A stretch of 64,000 bases of DNA, taken from contig CM037843.1 of assembly GCA_021234535.1 (NCBI GenBank), positions 17,453,911-17,517,910 on the forward strand, written 5' to 3'. This DNA is from Stichopus chloronotus (lineage: Eukaryota > Echinodermata > Holothuroidea > Aspidochirotida > Stichopodidae). This document shows positions 38,501 through 53,500 of the stretch, piece after piece; within the stretch, counting starts at the first letter, position 1; each line of letters begins with the position of its first letter. Below the pieces are notes generated by a model. That model was not told the origin of the DNA. It made no database searches and worked only from the letters and a program-made list of their open reading frames with translations. The translations under genes were made by a program, and so were the position numbers.

Positions 38501-41500
38501 GTAAGAAGTAGTTTACCAGATAGAAGACTGCTAAGGGCATGACTTCTCAGGGGGTTTACACATGGGGTAAAAAGTTGAATGAAAATTGTAGAATATTGCA
38601 GCAAATGGTCATCATTGATGTGGCAGTACAAGTTTTCTTTCACTGGAAAGTAAATGGAAAGGTCAAGGCATTGGAACCAACATGTTCAAACTCTAATGAT
38701 GATCATGTACACTCCTCAGCATTCTCACTGTCATTTTACTGATTTTGTGTTCTTTTATCCAACGTGGTCACGTCAGGATACGAGGAAAGAAAAAACTCGA
38801 GCAGAGTGCTCAGGAGGCGGTCGTAAACCTTGGAGACAAAAGGGCACGGGGAGAGCAAGGCATGGAAGTATAAGGTCACCAATTTGGCTTAAAGGTAGGT
38901 GACCATGTCTATCCAGTACAATACTAGTAGATTTGAAGAGATACTTTACCTCTGGTACTGGAAGTTAAAGGTTGTGTTAATCATGTTAATCCTTTGTTTA
39001 TACAACCTTTACTTCAAAGACATTTAAAAACTTTGTTTGCCCAGAGGGTTTTATTTTGGAAGAATGTATTTTTTTCTTCAAAAATATTGATATCTTTTAC
39101 TGTGAAACTTCGTAAAAAGTAATTAAGAGGCAATAGATATCTAGGCTTAAAAAAAGAAATACTGACACTGTGCAACACTCTTCGTGATCTGCTTTGCATT
39201 TTTATCAGACTTTGGAAAATCATATCTCATAAATGGTAAGAGATGTAAACAAAATTCCAACGGATTTTTATTCATTTCATTAGGGAACTTTTGAATATAG
39301 TCAGCTCATTTCTAGATGCTTGTCACACAACCTTTAACGTTATTGCTTACATTTCGTTTGTCATTAGAAATTTTTCCTTGGTTTGTGGTATCAGGACAGA
39401 TTCCATGTTATGCTGTAGAACTTTTGTAAATTACAAGAAGCTAGAGAAATAGATTCACCATTTGTGAAAAGATGACAACAAGAAAACACACCTCAAACAA
39501 ATATGTGAAATGAAACAAAGGTATACATTAAAGACTATTGTAAACTTGAGAAAGACACAAAACTGATGCACTATAATAATAGTAATCAAGTGGAATGACT
39601 TGAATAGGAACAAAATGAAAACTTAGTCTGAAGAAAATTTCTCAAGTGTTATGATATTATCACCAAACACAGATTGAATGGAATGACGCACAGGGATCAT
39701 GAGGAAACAGGAATTGATGTAGCTAAAACATGTAGCTAAAACAGAAACATCAAATTTCACTGTATAAATGGAGCTATGTGATTAGCAAAAGGTCACTTGC
39801 ACAAAATCAATACAAAATATCTCTTGAAATCAAATCCAACCTCTGAAATGAAAAGGAGCAGATGGTGCTGTCTGAGTTTTTCTTGGCTATACCACAGATA
39901 CAGGTTTCTAGTTAAACCAGGCATATAAAGGTTCAGATGCTGGAGGCATATGATATTTATAAAGACTGCACTGTATTTTGGTCCTGACTCATCTTCGATA
40001 CCAATCACAGCCTTATTCTTTCCAGACCCAACTGAGTTACAACATGCCCATATGTGCTCTTAACTGCGGCCTTTTGGGGAATAAAACCCAAAACAGATGG
40101 AACAAGGAGACAGATTAAGAGACAAGCATTTGCAAGAAACAAAGATGTGTAGATTACAAAAATAACAAAAACTAAGATATTTAGTGCAGATAATTGCCAA
40201 GTAGGAAAGGCAAAACAGAGAAGGAAAGTATAACAACTTCCAAAATTATGATATACATATCTATACCATTCTTTTAGTTCTGTTTTCATGTTATTTTTTT
40301 TAAAGTCATTGTGGCTTAGAGAATATTGTCTAATATTGAATAAAGGGTTCAAGTTCAAGTGTCTTTCATTTTAATATTTTCAGTTTGTAATTTTCTCTTT
40401 TGGTAGGCGGTAAGGCTCACCCACCAAGAGGCGGTAGAACGTACTGGTATGTCCTCCCCACATCCATCAGAGCTTGGGGTCTCAGGATAGCAATGACAAT
40501 TAAACATGCACAAGATAATCTCTGTATTGTGGACTCCTTAGATTTACCCAGTTCAGATCCTCAGGTGAGTGGACATAATGCAAAAAGTATTGCAGTTTGA
40601 GTTCAATTGATATGACAAAAAAACAGAAAGGCAAAGGTGATACTTCACTATAACCTGAAATGTAAAACTTTTATTTATTGTAATATAATGGCAATGAAAA
40701 TAATATTTTGAAAAAGTAGAGGTATATTAATATTTCTTTGTATATTATAATCAGCATAGAAATGTTTTTAAGGAAGAAATAACAGGAGATGACTATAGGT
40801 TGTTGTCACCTGTTTGGCTGCTTACAGAAGACACAGGTGTGTGCTATTTAATGAGGACCTCATACATGATATAATATCTCTCATGAATATTCAAAACATT
40901 GCAATAACATTACAAAACTCACATGCTTAACTTGCCTGAAAATGCCTACTGGGAAACAGATTGTCCTACAGATGTCTTTCAGTTTTCTTATGTGATTGCT
41001 TCTGTATCAGTTGTTTTAGATTTAGACCTCTGAATAAAACAGAAGGACGATATTGAATATAGCATTAGACCTAAACACCAAAAGATTGACATACCTTAAA
41101 AGACACGTGTTATAAAACAAATTTCTGAACCATCAAGGGAATATCTTTGTCTATATTTAGACCTGTTTCCTTCTGACATTCACGAAACATGTGGACAATG
41201 AATACTGAATAAAGACAATGCGTAGGATAATGGCAAAGTAAAACAAATTTAGATTGTAATTTGGAAACATGCTTACCAGAGATAATTTTGAAATCACCTA
41301 TCTAAGCCTTTTTAGAGACAATTCCTTTCAAAAGATTTTCACAATATTTCAAAAAGACCTTTATGGAGATGACAGAATTTTCAGATGACAGAAATTTTGT
41401 AATTTTCACAATGCATCATTGCATAAAGGTTGAAAACCCATAGATTTTAGAAAGTTGGATGGATTTGCATTTCATTTTATTCCGTCAAAGAACTGCTTTC

Positions 41501-44500
41501 AAGATCAGCAACTCAACAATGACTTTACTGACACCTCCTTAGAGCAACATTTCATGATTAGTAGCTTTCATATCTAAAAGGAATTACAAACCAGGAAGTA
41601 TTCAGTGGCTTCATGCAAATTCATTGTGACAGTATAATTGTGTCAAATATTTTTGAAAGAAATGAAAAAAAACCTAAGCCATTGAACTGATTAAATAAAC
41701 ATCTTCATTTTTCAAATCTGGACATTCTGTGGAAATAGGCCTTACTTTAACCCTATTTGTACTTACAGTACGGTGCTTATTAACATAATTATGGTGCTAA
41801 TCAACTTGATTATTCGTTTCGTTTCGTTTCATGTAATTATGGTGCTAATTAAGTTTGAAAGTTTGTGAGTGTTTATTTTTTTTTTTTCGTCAGTGTCATT
41901 TATTATTAAGATGATGATTTACATTATAGTGTGTCGCCAGTCCCAATCATCCTGATTACACAGTGCTGCCTTGCCTGTGTGTGTCTTTAGAGAAACTTAA
42001 GATAATGATGTGATAGGGCACTACCTTTAAACAACATTACTCATCATTTTCAGCTCAAAGAGACAGTGATAATTTGTGCTCTCTCTGTTATGAACATGAT
42101 TTAGACATTGACAAATACAGTCACAGAAACTTGCAGTTATTGTTACAATAAAGTGCATTTAATAGTGATTATCTTTTTTACTTTTTAATATTTATAGTAT
42201 TTGGAAGATATTGCTAAACAGAGGTACTGGGGGAAGTCTGTCTTATTTGTTGACCAGTAAGTACATTTCAAAAGCTAATTATCTTTGAAAATAAAATACA
42301 ATGGCTGTGTTTTTCTGGTTAATTGCTCAAACCCAGAGTTCAGTTTTTTTTTTTTATCTCTGATGTGATGTGACTTGCCTGTCCATCATTCTTTTCAGTG
42401 GGTGTGTGATGTTTGTCTAAATGAAATGTATCTGGAGAGGGAGCCAAGGAATCATTGAATGAATGAATGAATGAATGAATGAATGAATGAATGAATGAAT
42501 GAAAGGTTTATGCACAGCCTCTACCTTGACTACAAGGCATGCACGGTCGTGCTGAAAACAAAAAAACCAATGTTAAATAGTAGAAAACAATTTAAAATAA
42601 TAGAAAACAAAATGGAAAGAACAATAAATGTATACAAAAGGCACTTACTTAACATTGAGCTTCATTACAAAATTATTCGCATTAGAAAAGAGAAAATGTT
42701 TTAGGTGTTTCTTGAAACTATGTATACTGTGCATGTTCCGGAGATCAACAGGGAGAGAATTCCACAATTTAGGACCACAAATTACAAATGATCTGTCACA
42801 GAGGGTAGAAGTATTATTTGGTAAGACCATTGCATTAGAAAGAGTAGAGGTGGTGAAGAGATCGGATAAGTAGACCGGAGCTAAGCCGTGGAGGCATTTG
42901 AAAACCATTAAAATAACTTTGAAAAAGATTCTTTTGCGAACATGCAACCAGTGCAGCTGAACAAAGAGGTCAGAAACATGTTCTCTTTTCTTTCTACCAT
43001 AAATTAACCTAGCAGCACAATTTTGAACAATCTGTAGTTTATTCAAGAAACTCTTATTAATACAATAATACAAGCAATTACAATAATCGATCTTAGAGAG
43101 AACTAATGCCGTAACAAGAGTCTTAAGCTGATCAGAATTTAAATACGGTTTGAGCTTAGAAAGTTTACGAAGGACAGAAAAGCAGAAGGAAGCAGTAGCA
43201 GAGATTTGTTTGACAAACGTAAGCTTATTATCTAGGCAAACACCAAGACTTTTTACGGAGTTGGCGAACCTTACACAATCATTGCTGTTTATAAAGGTGC
43301 CACCAATACTGATGTCACCCAAAACATTGTCACGGCCAACAAGAATAATATCGGTTTTACTTGGGTTTAAACACAGAAAGTGGGAATTCATCCAAGAAGT
43401 TAAAACGGAAAAACACTGTTGAATGTCATGATTCAAGACACGTGATTGGAAGGCAGGAGAGAAGGACTTATACACCTGATGGTCATCAGCATACCCTTCA
43501 ATCTTAAAACCAAGGTTTTCAATTTTCGTGTATAAAGAACGAATATATATATTAAACAGAACGGGGCCAAGGACAGACCCCTGGGGAACACCATACTCAA
43601 TATCGATATAGCCAGAGAAACTAGAGCCAACTTTAACTCTCTGAGACCTGCCGATCAAAAAAGAATTGAACCATTTGAAAGCAATACCACGTATGCCGAT
43701 ATCGTGATACAGAACAGTAAGCAGTTTATCATGATCCACAGTATCAAAAGCAGCACTGAGATCAAGAAGAATAAGAACAGAAACATTATTGGCATCAGCA
43801 GCACATAACATATCATTTACAATCTTAAGTAAGGCTGTCTCTGTACTGTGATACTTTCTGTAGCCAGATTGATGGGGCATATGGAGTTGATGACGATCCA
43901 TGTGATCATTTAAACGTTTAAGTACAACTCTCTCAGTCAGTTTGCCAATACACTGAAGATTAGAAATAGGCCGATAATTACAAAAGCTTTCTTTGTCTAG
44001 AGTAGGTTTTTTAATTAAGGGCGTAACATCAGATTGTTTAACACCATCTACAGACCCCATAGAGAGGGAAAGATTAACAAGCTTACACCAGAAAGGGAGG
44101 AGTATATCAATATGGTTGTGTACAATATTACTGGGCAGAGGATCACTGGGACTGCACTTGATACCAGTATCTTTAACAATCTCCCGAAGTTCCTCCACGC
44201 TTGTTGGGGCAAACTCAGTCAACACATTGGAGGACCGTATCATGGGCCTGTCATGAAGTGCAGAAGCAGCTATGGTATGATGGGGAAAACCTTTGCGAAG
44301 ACTAGCTATTTTACTAGTGAAGAAATAAATTCATTGGCAAGTTCTGCGTTGGTAGAGGTATGTGGAAGAAGAGACTCCTGATTGACATCAAGGAGTGTGT
44401 CAATCATCTTGAAAAGCTTACTTTGATCACCTTTTGCAGATTGAACTTTTTCAGAGTAGTATTTTATTTTCTTTTGCAGTGCAAGCTGCGTAGTCTCTTT

Positions 44501-47500
44501 CCGCAAATTGATGAAAATATGCTTATCAACTTCCAAATGAGACCGTTTCCATTTTTTCTCAGCTTTCCTACGAGCACGACGCTTAAGTTGATATTCACCA
44601 TCAAACCAGGGGGCATTATTAGCCATTTTAATACTCTTAGATTTCAATGGAGCATGCTTGTCAAGAATAGAAATAAGAGAAGTATTATAACTATTTACTG
44701 CCGTATTAAAGTCATTTAAAACGATTTCAGACACACAGTTACCGAGGTCATTAGAAAAATCAATTACATTGATACCCTCGAGCTGACGGTATTGAATAAT
44801 TGTACGTATTTTAACATCTGTTCTAATTTCGACATCAAACGTGATAGGATAGTGATCACTGAGATGAACATCATTGACTAAGGGAGAAGAAATAATATTA
44901 GACTTGTTGGTACAAATTACAACATCAAGAATATGCCCACCTTTGTGAGTTGAATCAACAACATGTTGAATAAGATTAAAGCAAGAGAGTACATCATAAA
45001 ATTTATTTCTTAGATTGTCAGTAATGTTATTGCAGTGGATGTTACTGTCACCAGAAATGGTAATGAAGCCACTCATAAACACAATATGTTCAAGAAGACA
45101 GGAGAATTCTTCAAGAAATACAGTCGAGGAGACTTCTTGCAGACGATAAAAAGAAACAAGCACAAGTTTGACACAGCTAGAAAGCTTGAGGGATTGGAGA
45201 ATGTATTCAAAAGAAGAAAACTGTCTGTAAGAGATATTAACTGGAGAAAATTGGGAGCGCATTATTATACTAACGCCGCCACCCCTTTTGTGTAGTCTTG
45301 GACGATGAAACAAACGGTAACCATAAGACTTAACCTTGGCAGTGACTTCGTTGAATTCGGACTGTAACCAAGTTTCCATGACAAACACAATATCAGGATC
45401 ATAGTCAATGAGATGTTCCATAACTTCATCACACTTGTTAACAATTGACTGGACATTCCACGAAACACAGGATAATCTGAAACGACTGGTGTCAGAAATA
45501 CCAGCGTGGCTCGACATCAGTTTAAATTAGAGCGCATGTTTTTCTTCATTTTCTCCTGTTCGGCAATGTAACACGGACAATGCATCGAATTTGCGGCATG
45601 GGTGGTATGTTGATTGTTGCCGGCCTTCTTGCAGTTGATACAGAGATAAGAAGGATTAGAATCAGCAGAGGCATTGATCGGGCAGTCTTTAGTTTCATGT
45701 GATAGCGCACACTGAGCACAAATCCGGTTTCCTGAGTTGCATTTGGCAACATAGTGGCCAAATTCCTGACAACGATTACAACGTTTCACATGGAATCGAT
45801 CGAATACAACACACGAGTTGAGGCCAATCATGATTTTGTTGTTGTTATTTGCGACCAATTTTCTCATTGAATTAGATACGTTCACGACAGCTTGGTAAAC
45901 ATTAGGGTTATTTTTGAGTGGTTTGATGGCGAACACTTTAAAGTGATCATTAGGTACGGTTATGTCAATAAAGTTCTGAATGTATTCGTTTTGAGTGTGA
46001 ACGATGCTAGTAAACTCCTCTGAGGAATACTCTCTCGATAAACCCACAATAGCAATAGTTGGATAACGTACACCAGGAGATTGTCAGGAAATACCTGGAC
46101 AAATGGTCTGTGCATGAGCCTTAAGTTTGTCTCGAACTTCAACAGATGGGCACACCAACACTTTATCCCCTTTTTTGTTCACAAACGAGTTGGTTAGTTT
46201 GATGTTGTTGTCGACGACAGTTTGTTCCAGCTTATCGAGATTCACATGCTGTTCGTCCTGTTTCTTCACAACGAGTACCGACTTCAAGTTTTCCACTTTA
46301 TTCTGATTAAGCCATGGATTTACTTGGACACTGGTGGTATTATTTACCAAGGGTGGAGGAGAGGGTGAGACCACAGGAAGCTTCTCACTGAGAAGTGTTT
46401 TGACGTCGGATACATCAGAGGTGAGTGACAGCAATTTATCTTCCAAGTCAGATAAGCGATGAACGAGAGAAGCCGTTGTTTTCTTTTCATGCTTAGACAG
46501 ACAGCAATCACAAATGAAAACAAAATTGCCTTTTCTGTTGGCTTGTGGACCTTGCTTGGAGGTAACTTTACGAAAGGCTTCATAAAATGTGTCCGTACAG
46601 CAGACAAATTCAGGATCGCAGGTTGAAGCATGAAATTTTCCTTTGCACATCAAACAGTTAACAAAATTATTAGATGCATTCTTCTTACACAGAAGGCAAT
46701 TGCCATCCAGATCAAGCATATTTGGTGGTAGACCAGGGTTCAGAGCTTCAACGGTAGTGGCCATTGTATGGCAATTGCTGTATTAGGCTACGAGCCTAGC
46801 CTAGGTACAGGCAACCAGACACCGTACTCAGAGTCAAATGAATGAATTTATCACAAATCAAGCAACTGATCTACAAATAATATGTCCAGGCAACAATAAA
46901 GGTGATTGTTGAATATGAAAAACGATGATTCAGACAGACAAAGTTGAAAATTAAAGCAGAATTTGAGCCATGTAGTGGAGAAACCAAACGAACGGCACTA
47001 ACGGCGGGAAAAAAAGATTAAATCTTTTATTGGCTATAACAGTTTTAAAAAAAGTGCCAACAGGATTCTTATACTCCCACTGGCCAATTTGTTTGTCCAT
47101 TCTCTGGCAGCTTCTTTGTATTGGTCAGATGTATCTCTGGAAAAACTTGTCTTCTTGCATTGATAATTGATTGATACTTGATGAGTGTTAATTGGTTGCC
47201 ATCAATACCCCTGGTCTCATCCCTGACTCCATCTAGTTACATTTCCTAACCTCCGTATGATGTTTGGCATATTTTCATTAATGCCTAGCACTACTTCTTT
47301 CTTTTGACACAAATCTAATTGATCGTATTTGGTTTATGACTTTCTTGTAAGGCATCTACATGTAGCTTGCAGGGCCTCAAAGGTATTCTTGCTTACCAGT
47401 TGAGAATAAATCGTGTATAGTCGGAATAGCACTCAAGTGGTATTCAATCCTTTTTTTGGCCAAAAACAGAGGACCTTGAGTGGTTCTCTCCATTGGAGTG

Positions 47501-50500
47501 ACTATTCGCAAGGAAAGTCCTGCACATTTACCACAGTACCTGGTTCTGCTAAGAAGTTTGGTTTGCAAAATGACCAGTTGCAGGGCCAGTCCCAAGGCTG
47601 TTAGGGGTTAGGGTTATGTGACCTTGACAAGTAGACATTCAATGACTATACACTGTGGGCATGGGAGTACAAATGCACTTTACATGGTTGCTTTGGGAAT
47701 AGACTCCACCTTTCTTTGCAGTGGAAGAAGATGTTAATATTGGTGATCTGAATAATAATCAAGGTCTGTGTACAGCACAGAAATAGGAGTCTTAAGGAAA
47801 ATGAAGTCATGTGACTTACACGGAAGCTACTCATCTAGATGTTTGGATTGCCAAAAGAGTGAAGACACATAGTATGATGTACTGTGGTATTCCTGTATAT
47901 ATTGTAAATTTGTAACATATATTCACATGTTGTATGGTATCTCCCATTTACACCCAAGCAATTTTCACTTTGATCCATCAAAATAAAAAAAGTGATCAGA
48001 GGTGAAGCAAAATACCAGAAAAATGTGTTGTATTTGTCCCTTGCATTTCCACTAAAAAAGTATGTCCTTAGTATTCCCAAACCATGTCCTAAACCTTGGT
48101 TAACCCCATTGGCCTGTAGCTTTCACAATAATTTTCTGTCCATGCTTTTAGATGAGCTTTTAGCACATGACACAAGCATACAGTACTCCTGTAGTGCTTG
48201 ACCAGTGAATTCATACTTGCAACTGCATATTTGTGCAGTGCCAGTTTCTAATTCTTGGATTGTAATTGAACATTGCTTTGTTAGTACTGCATCATAACTC
48301 GTAAGTATAGCCTATCATAGGTGTAAAGCTGCATGATAATTACAAAAGAATCTTGTAAATAAAAAAAGCTTTGGTAGCTTTTTTCTTTTTCTTAACTCTT
48401 AACCGCAAGTTTCTCGTTGTAATAAGATCGTTCCTAACGTACAGTGTGTCAACACTAGCCCACTAGCAGTAGCCCAAACGATTCGAGTGCAGCCTATGGC
48501 CTTAGTAATGCACAATGTTAATGTGCTGCTTAATAGTAAATATAGGTTAATAATAAACATACACCTCTAATTAGTGCCCACCTGAGGATATTTTGAAAAG
48601 CTCCCTGGGCACGTAAGAGAAGGAATATGGTGTTTGAACCAAAGAAGCTCAACATTGTCACATTGTGTACCAAACTTCTTTGTCACTATTGTCCAGAAAG
48701 TCCATAGACAGCAGTTTCACTTGTAACTTTAAAGCTGGTGTACATTTTTTTAAAATTTTTTGACATGCCAAAGAAATCAAAAGAGATTGACAGACTGACA
48801 TTACCTCATCATACAATTTAAGGCCCAAACTTATGTTAAAAGTTTCAGACAAGAAATTCAAAAAAAGGAAGACTTGAGCTTGCTACATACAGTATTTGTA
48901 TGTAAAGTATTTGTACATAAAGTGTTTATGTATTGTATATGTTTTTGTGTATTGTATATGTTTTTGTAACACTGGCCTGCTTATCCAAGCTATTCCAAAT
49001 TCTTGCATGTCTCCATCACTTCTTTTGTTTTTCACACTTTCTTCATTATTGTATAAAATTCTTGAAAGTGGAAATGCATTGTATTGTATATAGCAACTGT
49101 GGTGCAATGAACGCTATATACTGTCAAGGTACATATCATATCCTGTTCTTGGTATGGGTGTAAAAGGATCAATGTATTACGTAGGGGCAGTATTCATTAG
49201 GATCATATTATTTACGGGTGTTAGCAAATATTGGAATATTGATTTTCTTAATTTTAAGAAGAATTTCTCCTGTCTGCATAGTTAATTGTGGTCCATATGT
49301 GATCATGGCATAAACACAATTCTTCTCACATTTTGAGTGCAGACATCCCTGAGATGCAAACTGTTTTCCATTAACAAAACAGCCAGTCTTTTTCTTTATA
49401 CAACATGGCAAGAAAGAAGTGTGGTAGTGTGTGAGTAATACATTTGTTGTATGTCATAGCAGATGTTTATTGCTGTCGGTTGTGTGAAGGTAATAACATG
49501 AAATGATGTTTTACATGCTTCAAGGACTCACTGTTATATCCTTAAATCCTTGTAAAAGATATTGCGCATAGTCAGTATGTTTCTTGTAAGGCAGGGAAGG
49601 TATTAGCATGCAAAATGGTCTTTGAGGAAGTGATCTTGTAATGTTCAACCCGGGAGCTGTTATTTAGATAAAGATAGAATGGAAATTTAGTTGATGCTAA
49701 TACTTTAAGACCCTTGAAATTGAGTGATGATATGCTGTGTAGTTGGCTCAAGGGCATTTCTTCCCTTTATTTGGTGGTTCCAGATATTTACCTAGCTACA
49801 TGATTTTAGTCAACAAATCCTTAAACAAGAAGCTTGCTCAGAACAATACTTTTGTGTGTTGGTTGGTACCACCAACACTGTAGGAGAAGGTGGCATAAAC
49901 CATGAAACAACTGTGTAATTTGAATAAATGAATGAAATTAGCCTATTATTTCACTAGATGTCACATGCATAGTGTATGTGCTGAAGAAGCAGACCTGCAG
50001 TAGTCTAATTTTTTTTACTGGTAGATAAGAAATTTCCAATAGTTTCCAGATATAGCAAGGTATAGATTTTTTTTTCATGTTTTGACACGCAACCCAAATG
50101 TTATATTTTTCATAGCATCAAAGGCTGAAAACTTAATTTATTTTTGTGACAATTAGCAATTCTGTAACAGTAGGGAAAATCTTCCACTTCAACCGTTAGC
50201 ATAGCAGATGACAAATAACATATCATATTCTCTTTCAAATCTGATGTTAAGTCCTTAGAAATGTCAAGAACGATTCAAAGGACAGATTACACAGTGTGAC
50301 CTTCCTTGGTGGTGCAAAGCTTACTTCAACTCATTCTATCTCCTAAATAACAACTCCTGGTTCAACTGTGAAAATAGAATGTTGTGTGCTGTAGATAAAG
50401 TTGTGTGGCATTTTTTTGGTATAGCGCCACCATAAGTTGTCAATTTGCCCTTGCTACGTTTGTTTGAGGTGTAAACTCACAGAAGGGAGAGAGATAAACT

Positions 50501-53500
50501 ATTAGGTAATATTGAAATGATTGTAGCTATCATGTCAAACTATGCTTTGTTCTGTGTTTTTTTAGTACACAGTGCTTGCACTGATAAAGAGACCGCTCTT
50601 AATGATGTTATGTTCATTCCTTCTTGGGAAGAATTGGAAACTCCTATTAGCCCACTACAGTCAGGTGGCCATTCATTATTGTGTGGATAATACACGGTCA
50701 AGTGATTCAAATTTAATGTTACTTCTTTAAACTTGAACCACACATTGAAACATATGTGTCTTATCCCACAATCTGAATCCTCAACTCTGGTTCTGGTCAG
50801 TTTCATCATTTCTCTGTCAGATGTATGTATCTGGTGTCTTCTGACTACACAAGAAGATCTTAAAATACTTTTCACTGTTTTCATGGGCTTCCAGTTTTGT
50901 ACACCAAAGTATGATCTTCCACAAGTAGTTTTTATGATGTTGCCCTCAAAAAGTGGTACAACCTTGAAATAAGCAAAATCCTCAATCCCCAGCGTCCATG
51001 GGGTCATGCAGCCCTTTTTTTTTTTGACAATTAACTTGTACTTGTCTTCTTTTTTGGGTCTTTTTTTTTTCTATTTTGTCATCCTGTCATTTTATCCATG
51101 TTATGCAGTTGTACCGTTACTTTTGTTTTAATGAAACAGTGTACGTGTTTTTAGGAGGTTGATGCGTCCTTTACATGCAGCGACTCGTTGCTAGATCTCA
51201 CGATACGCACATCCCGCAGAGAATGGTTAAGTTTCATGAGAACCCCCGCTGGTGGCATATCACCTTGTTCTAAATACCCCCTGAAAGTTAGCAAGCTCTG
51301 GCAATTAGTGGTGACATGGATATCACCAGTCACTGGGAAGCCAATCAGTACTTGATTCTGTTTTGAAACAAGACTTCATCAGATTTAAATTGGCCTTTCT
51401 ATTAAGGCCTGAGGTAAATCAGACCAAATGCCGGCCACTCTGTCAACAAGGTGTAGTTCACCTTCAGGACGATTCTCACCATAAGCAAGCATTTTATTGA
51501 CATTGACCCGTTTGTCTACACCATCACAGTTGCAAAAAAAAAAGGAAAATCGGGGGAGAAAATTAAAGTATCGTGACTTTTACTGTACTTCTGCTCCATT
51601 TGTCACTATAGAAATTCAAGAAGTCAGTGTTTAATGTTTTAAGTGTTGTTTGCTGTCATATGTTGGTCTGTGTATGAATTGTCAGAGTGTTAAGAACTGT
51701 GAGCTGTAACTTTTATTTTGACCTGATGTAAATCATTATGTTCAGAGTTATGTTGTGACTGATATGTGTGGTATCTGACTTTCAGTTCCCTTTCTACAGG
51801 TCAAATGTTTCTTTTCCCAGAATGGTTTTATATGTTTGATTTGTGAGAAATTCAAGCTGTAGGTTCAATAATAGGAGTAGTGATATCTTCAAGGGCACTT
51901 CACATTCCAGAAAATCACAGCTAGGGTGTTTGACAGGGGAATCCATATTTATTTTAAATGGAAAACCAAAGCCCATTGTATGTATCACTCAGATTAGCTT
52001 TGAATATTTTTGTGTTAAAGTGATTGCTTGTGTACTGAAAAATGCAAAAGATAAGATTATGTTTGATCTTAACTTTTTCGTTATTTTTAAATGTACGCAC
52101 GAGGTTGTACATGAACAGACTCTGTCTTTTGATGAAGGCAAATGACAGTACTTTGAAAATCAACGGAATTGGCATAAAAACAGTAAAAAGCAGAGATCAT
52201 ATTTGAAAATTAACGGTCCTTACTATAACCACCTACATAATGAATATGCAACCGTACATGTCTCACTAGTGTATCAAAAACATACTACTCAAGTCGTCGC
52301 TCCTTGGTAGGTATCAGGAATTGTAGTATTTAGTGAAAGGAAACACTGCATTTACAAATAACCTACGAACTGAACATAACCTTGCCGGCGGCGTCAGTGA
52401 TCCTGAATATTCAACAGTAGTATACTTCCAATTGGCTTGCTCAAAGAAGCGCACGGTTGATTTGAATGAAAAGTGTCAACCACTACATTATCGTGTTCTA
52501 CACTTTTTGTCCTTATGTTAGAAGAATTTGAAATCATAAGGCAAAATTAACCAACTGAAACCTATTTATTTTCCCAGATTGTCTGAATGTTGTAATTAAA
52601 AGCCTTACCAAACTTTTGGAGATGAAATTTCAATGTTTGTGCTTTTTGCCTTTGCACGCAATCACTTTAACGTTTTAGCTGAAAGATCAGTGGATTTGAT
52701 CATTGATGATAGGGATGACTGCATTTTTTCATGTTTAGAAGTAATGTTTCTTACCGATGAGAAGGTCAAATATTCGGAAGACTTTGAATGCCATCAAATT
52801 AAATTTTGTCAATCCACAATGGTTTGGTGTCGATTCCACCTTTTGGTAGCAGATATCAACAGTTGACATGCAGTTTAGAGATTGCAAAAGGAGCAGCAAG
52901 TAGATGTCATGAAACTAATATCTAACAATCTTTTTCACACAGACCACATAGCTTCTTTGAAATTTGACAAAAGAAAACGTTTTGCTTAATGTTGTAAAAT
53001 TCTGCTTGCTATTTTTTTTTTTTGCATTTGTCATGCTGCTCTGCCTTTGACCAGATGTAGGTAAGCAGAGATTCAAAGTGGTGACCATTTACACAAACTT
53101 TCAATGAAGGAAAAACTCAAGAAAGTTTCAAAGAAGAAACACCTTGAGGGTAAAATCTCTGCCAAAAGATCAAAGTTGCACCACTGTCCGTGACATGATA
53201 CTTGTCATCATCACTTAACCCAGACGATTTCCTCTTGATTTTAAAAACCGTAGGGTGTTTTTGTATCAATATTTTGAAGCTTTTAATTCAATGTGACGTT
53301 TGATAATTGAAGGCTCACTTCCTGCTCATTGGTTTTCCTCCTGATATTTACGACTATGCCCAATGGAACCTGTGATGCAAGTGTCCTTATATTCATGATG
53401 ATTTGATACAGTTGTTCCAACTTTTTCTTGGCCATGGCAGCGTATGATAAATTCATTCCTGTTTCAATATTGTCACAAGTGCCAGAGTTTTTTTTTTTTT

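Larger units (their letters stand above)
42457..47010 (-). mobile_element. CR1/jockey-type LINE, nearly full length
   Basis: A two-ORF non-LTR retrotransposon lies antisense to MRPL4. From 5' to 3' on the - strand: a 5' UTR (about 47010-46765), ORF1 with zinc fingers, ORF2 with AP endonuclease and reverse transcriptase, a short 3' UTR, and a tail of eleven tandem 4-base units (GAAT on +, 42457-42500). The microsatellite tail and the C-terminal half of ORF2 ([28 protein letters not shown]) fit the CR1/L2 group. The 5' boundary is approximate; no target duplication was found. Both ORFs are damaged once, so it is inactive but young. Confidence 0.88.

Noticed and set aside
40005..40358. Membrane-protein-like 117-codon - strand frame
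   Set aside because: Hydrophobicity is expected from T-rich codons; no splice context, motif or family.
48367..48393. Hairpin aaaaaagct/agctttttt resembling a bacterial terminator
   Set aside because: The sequence is an animal intron; such terminators have no meaning here.
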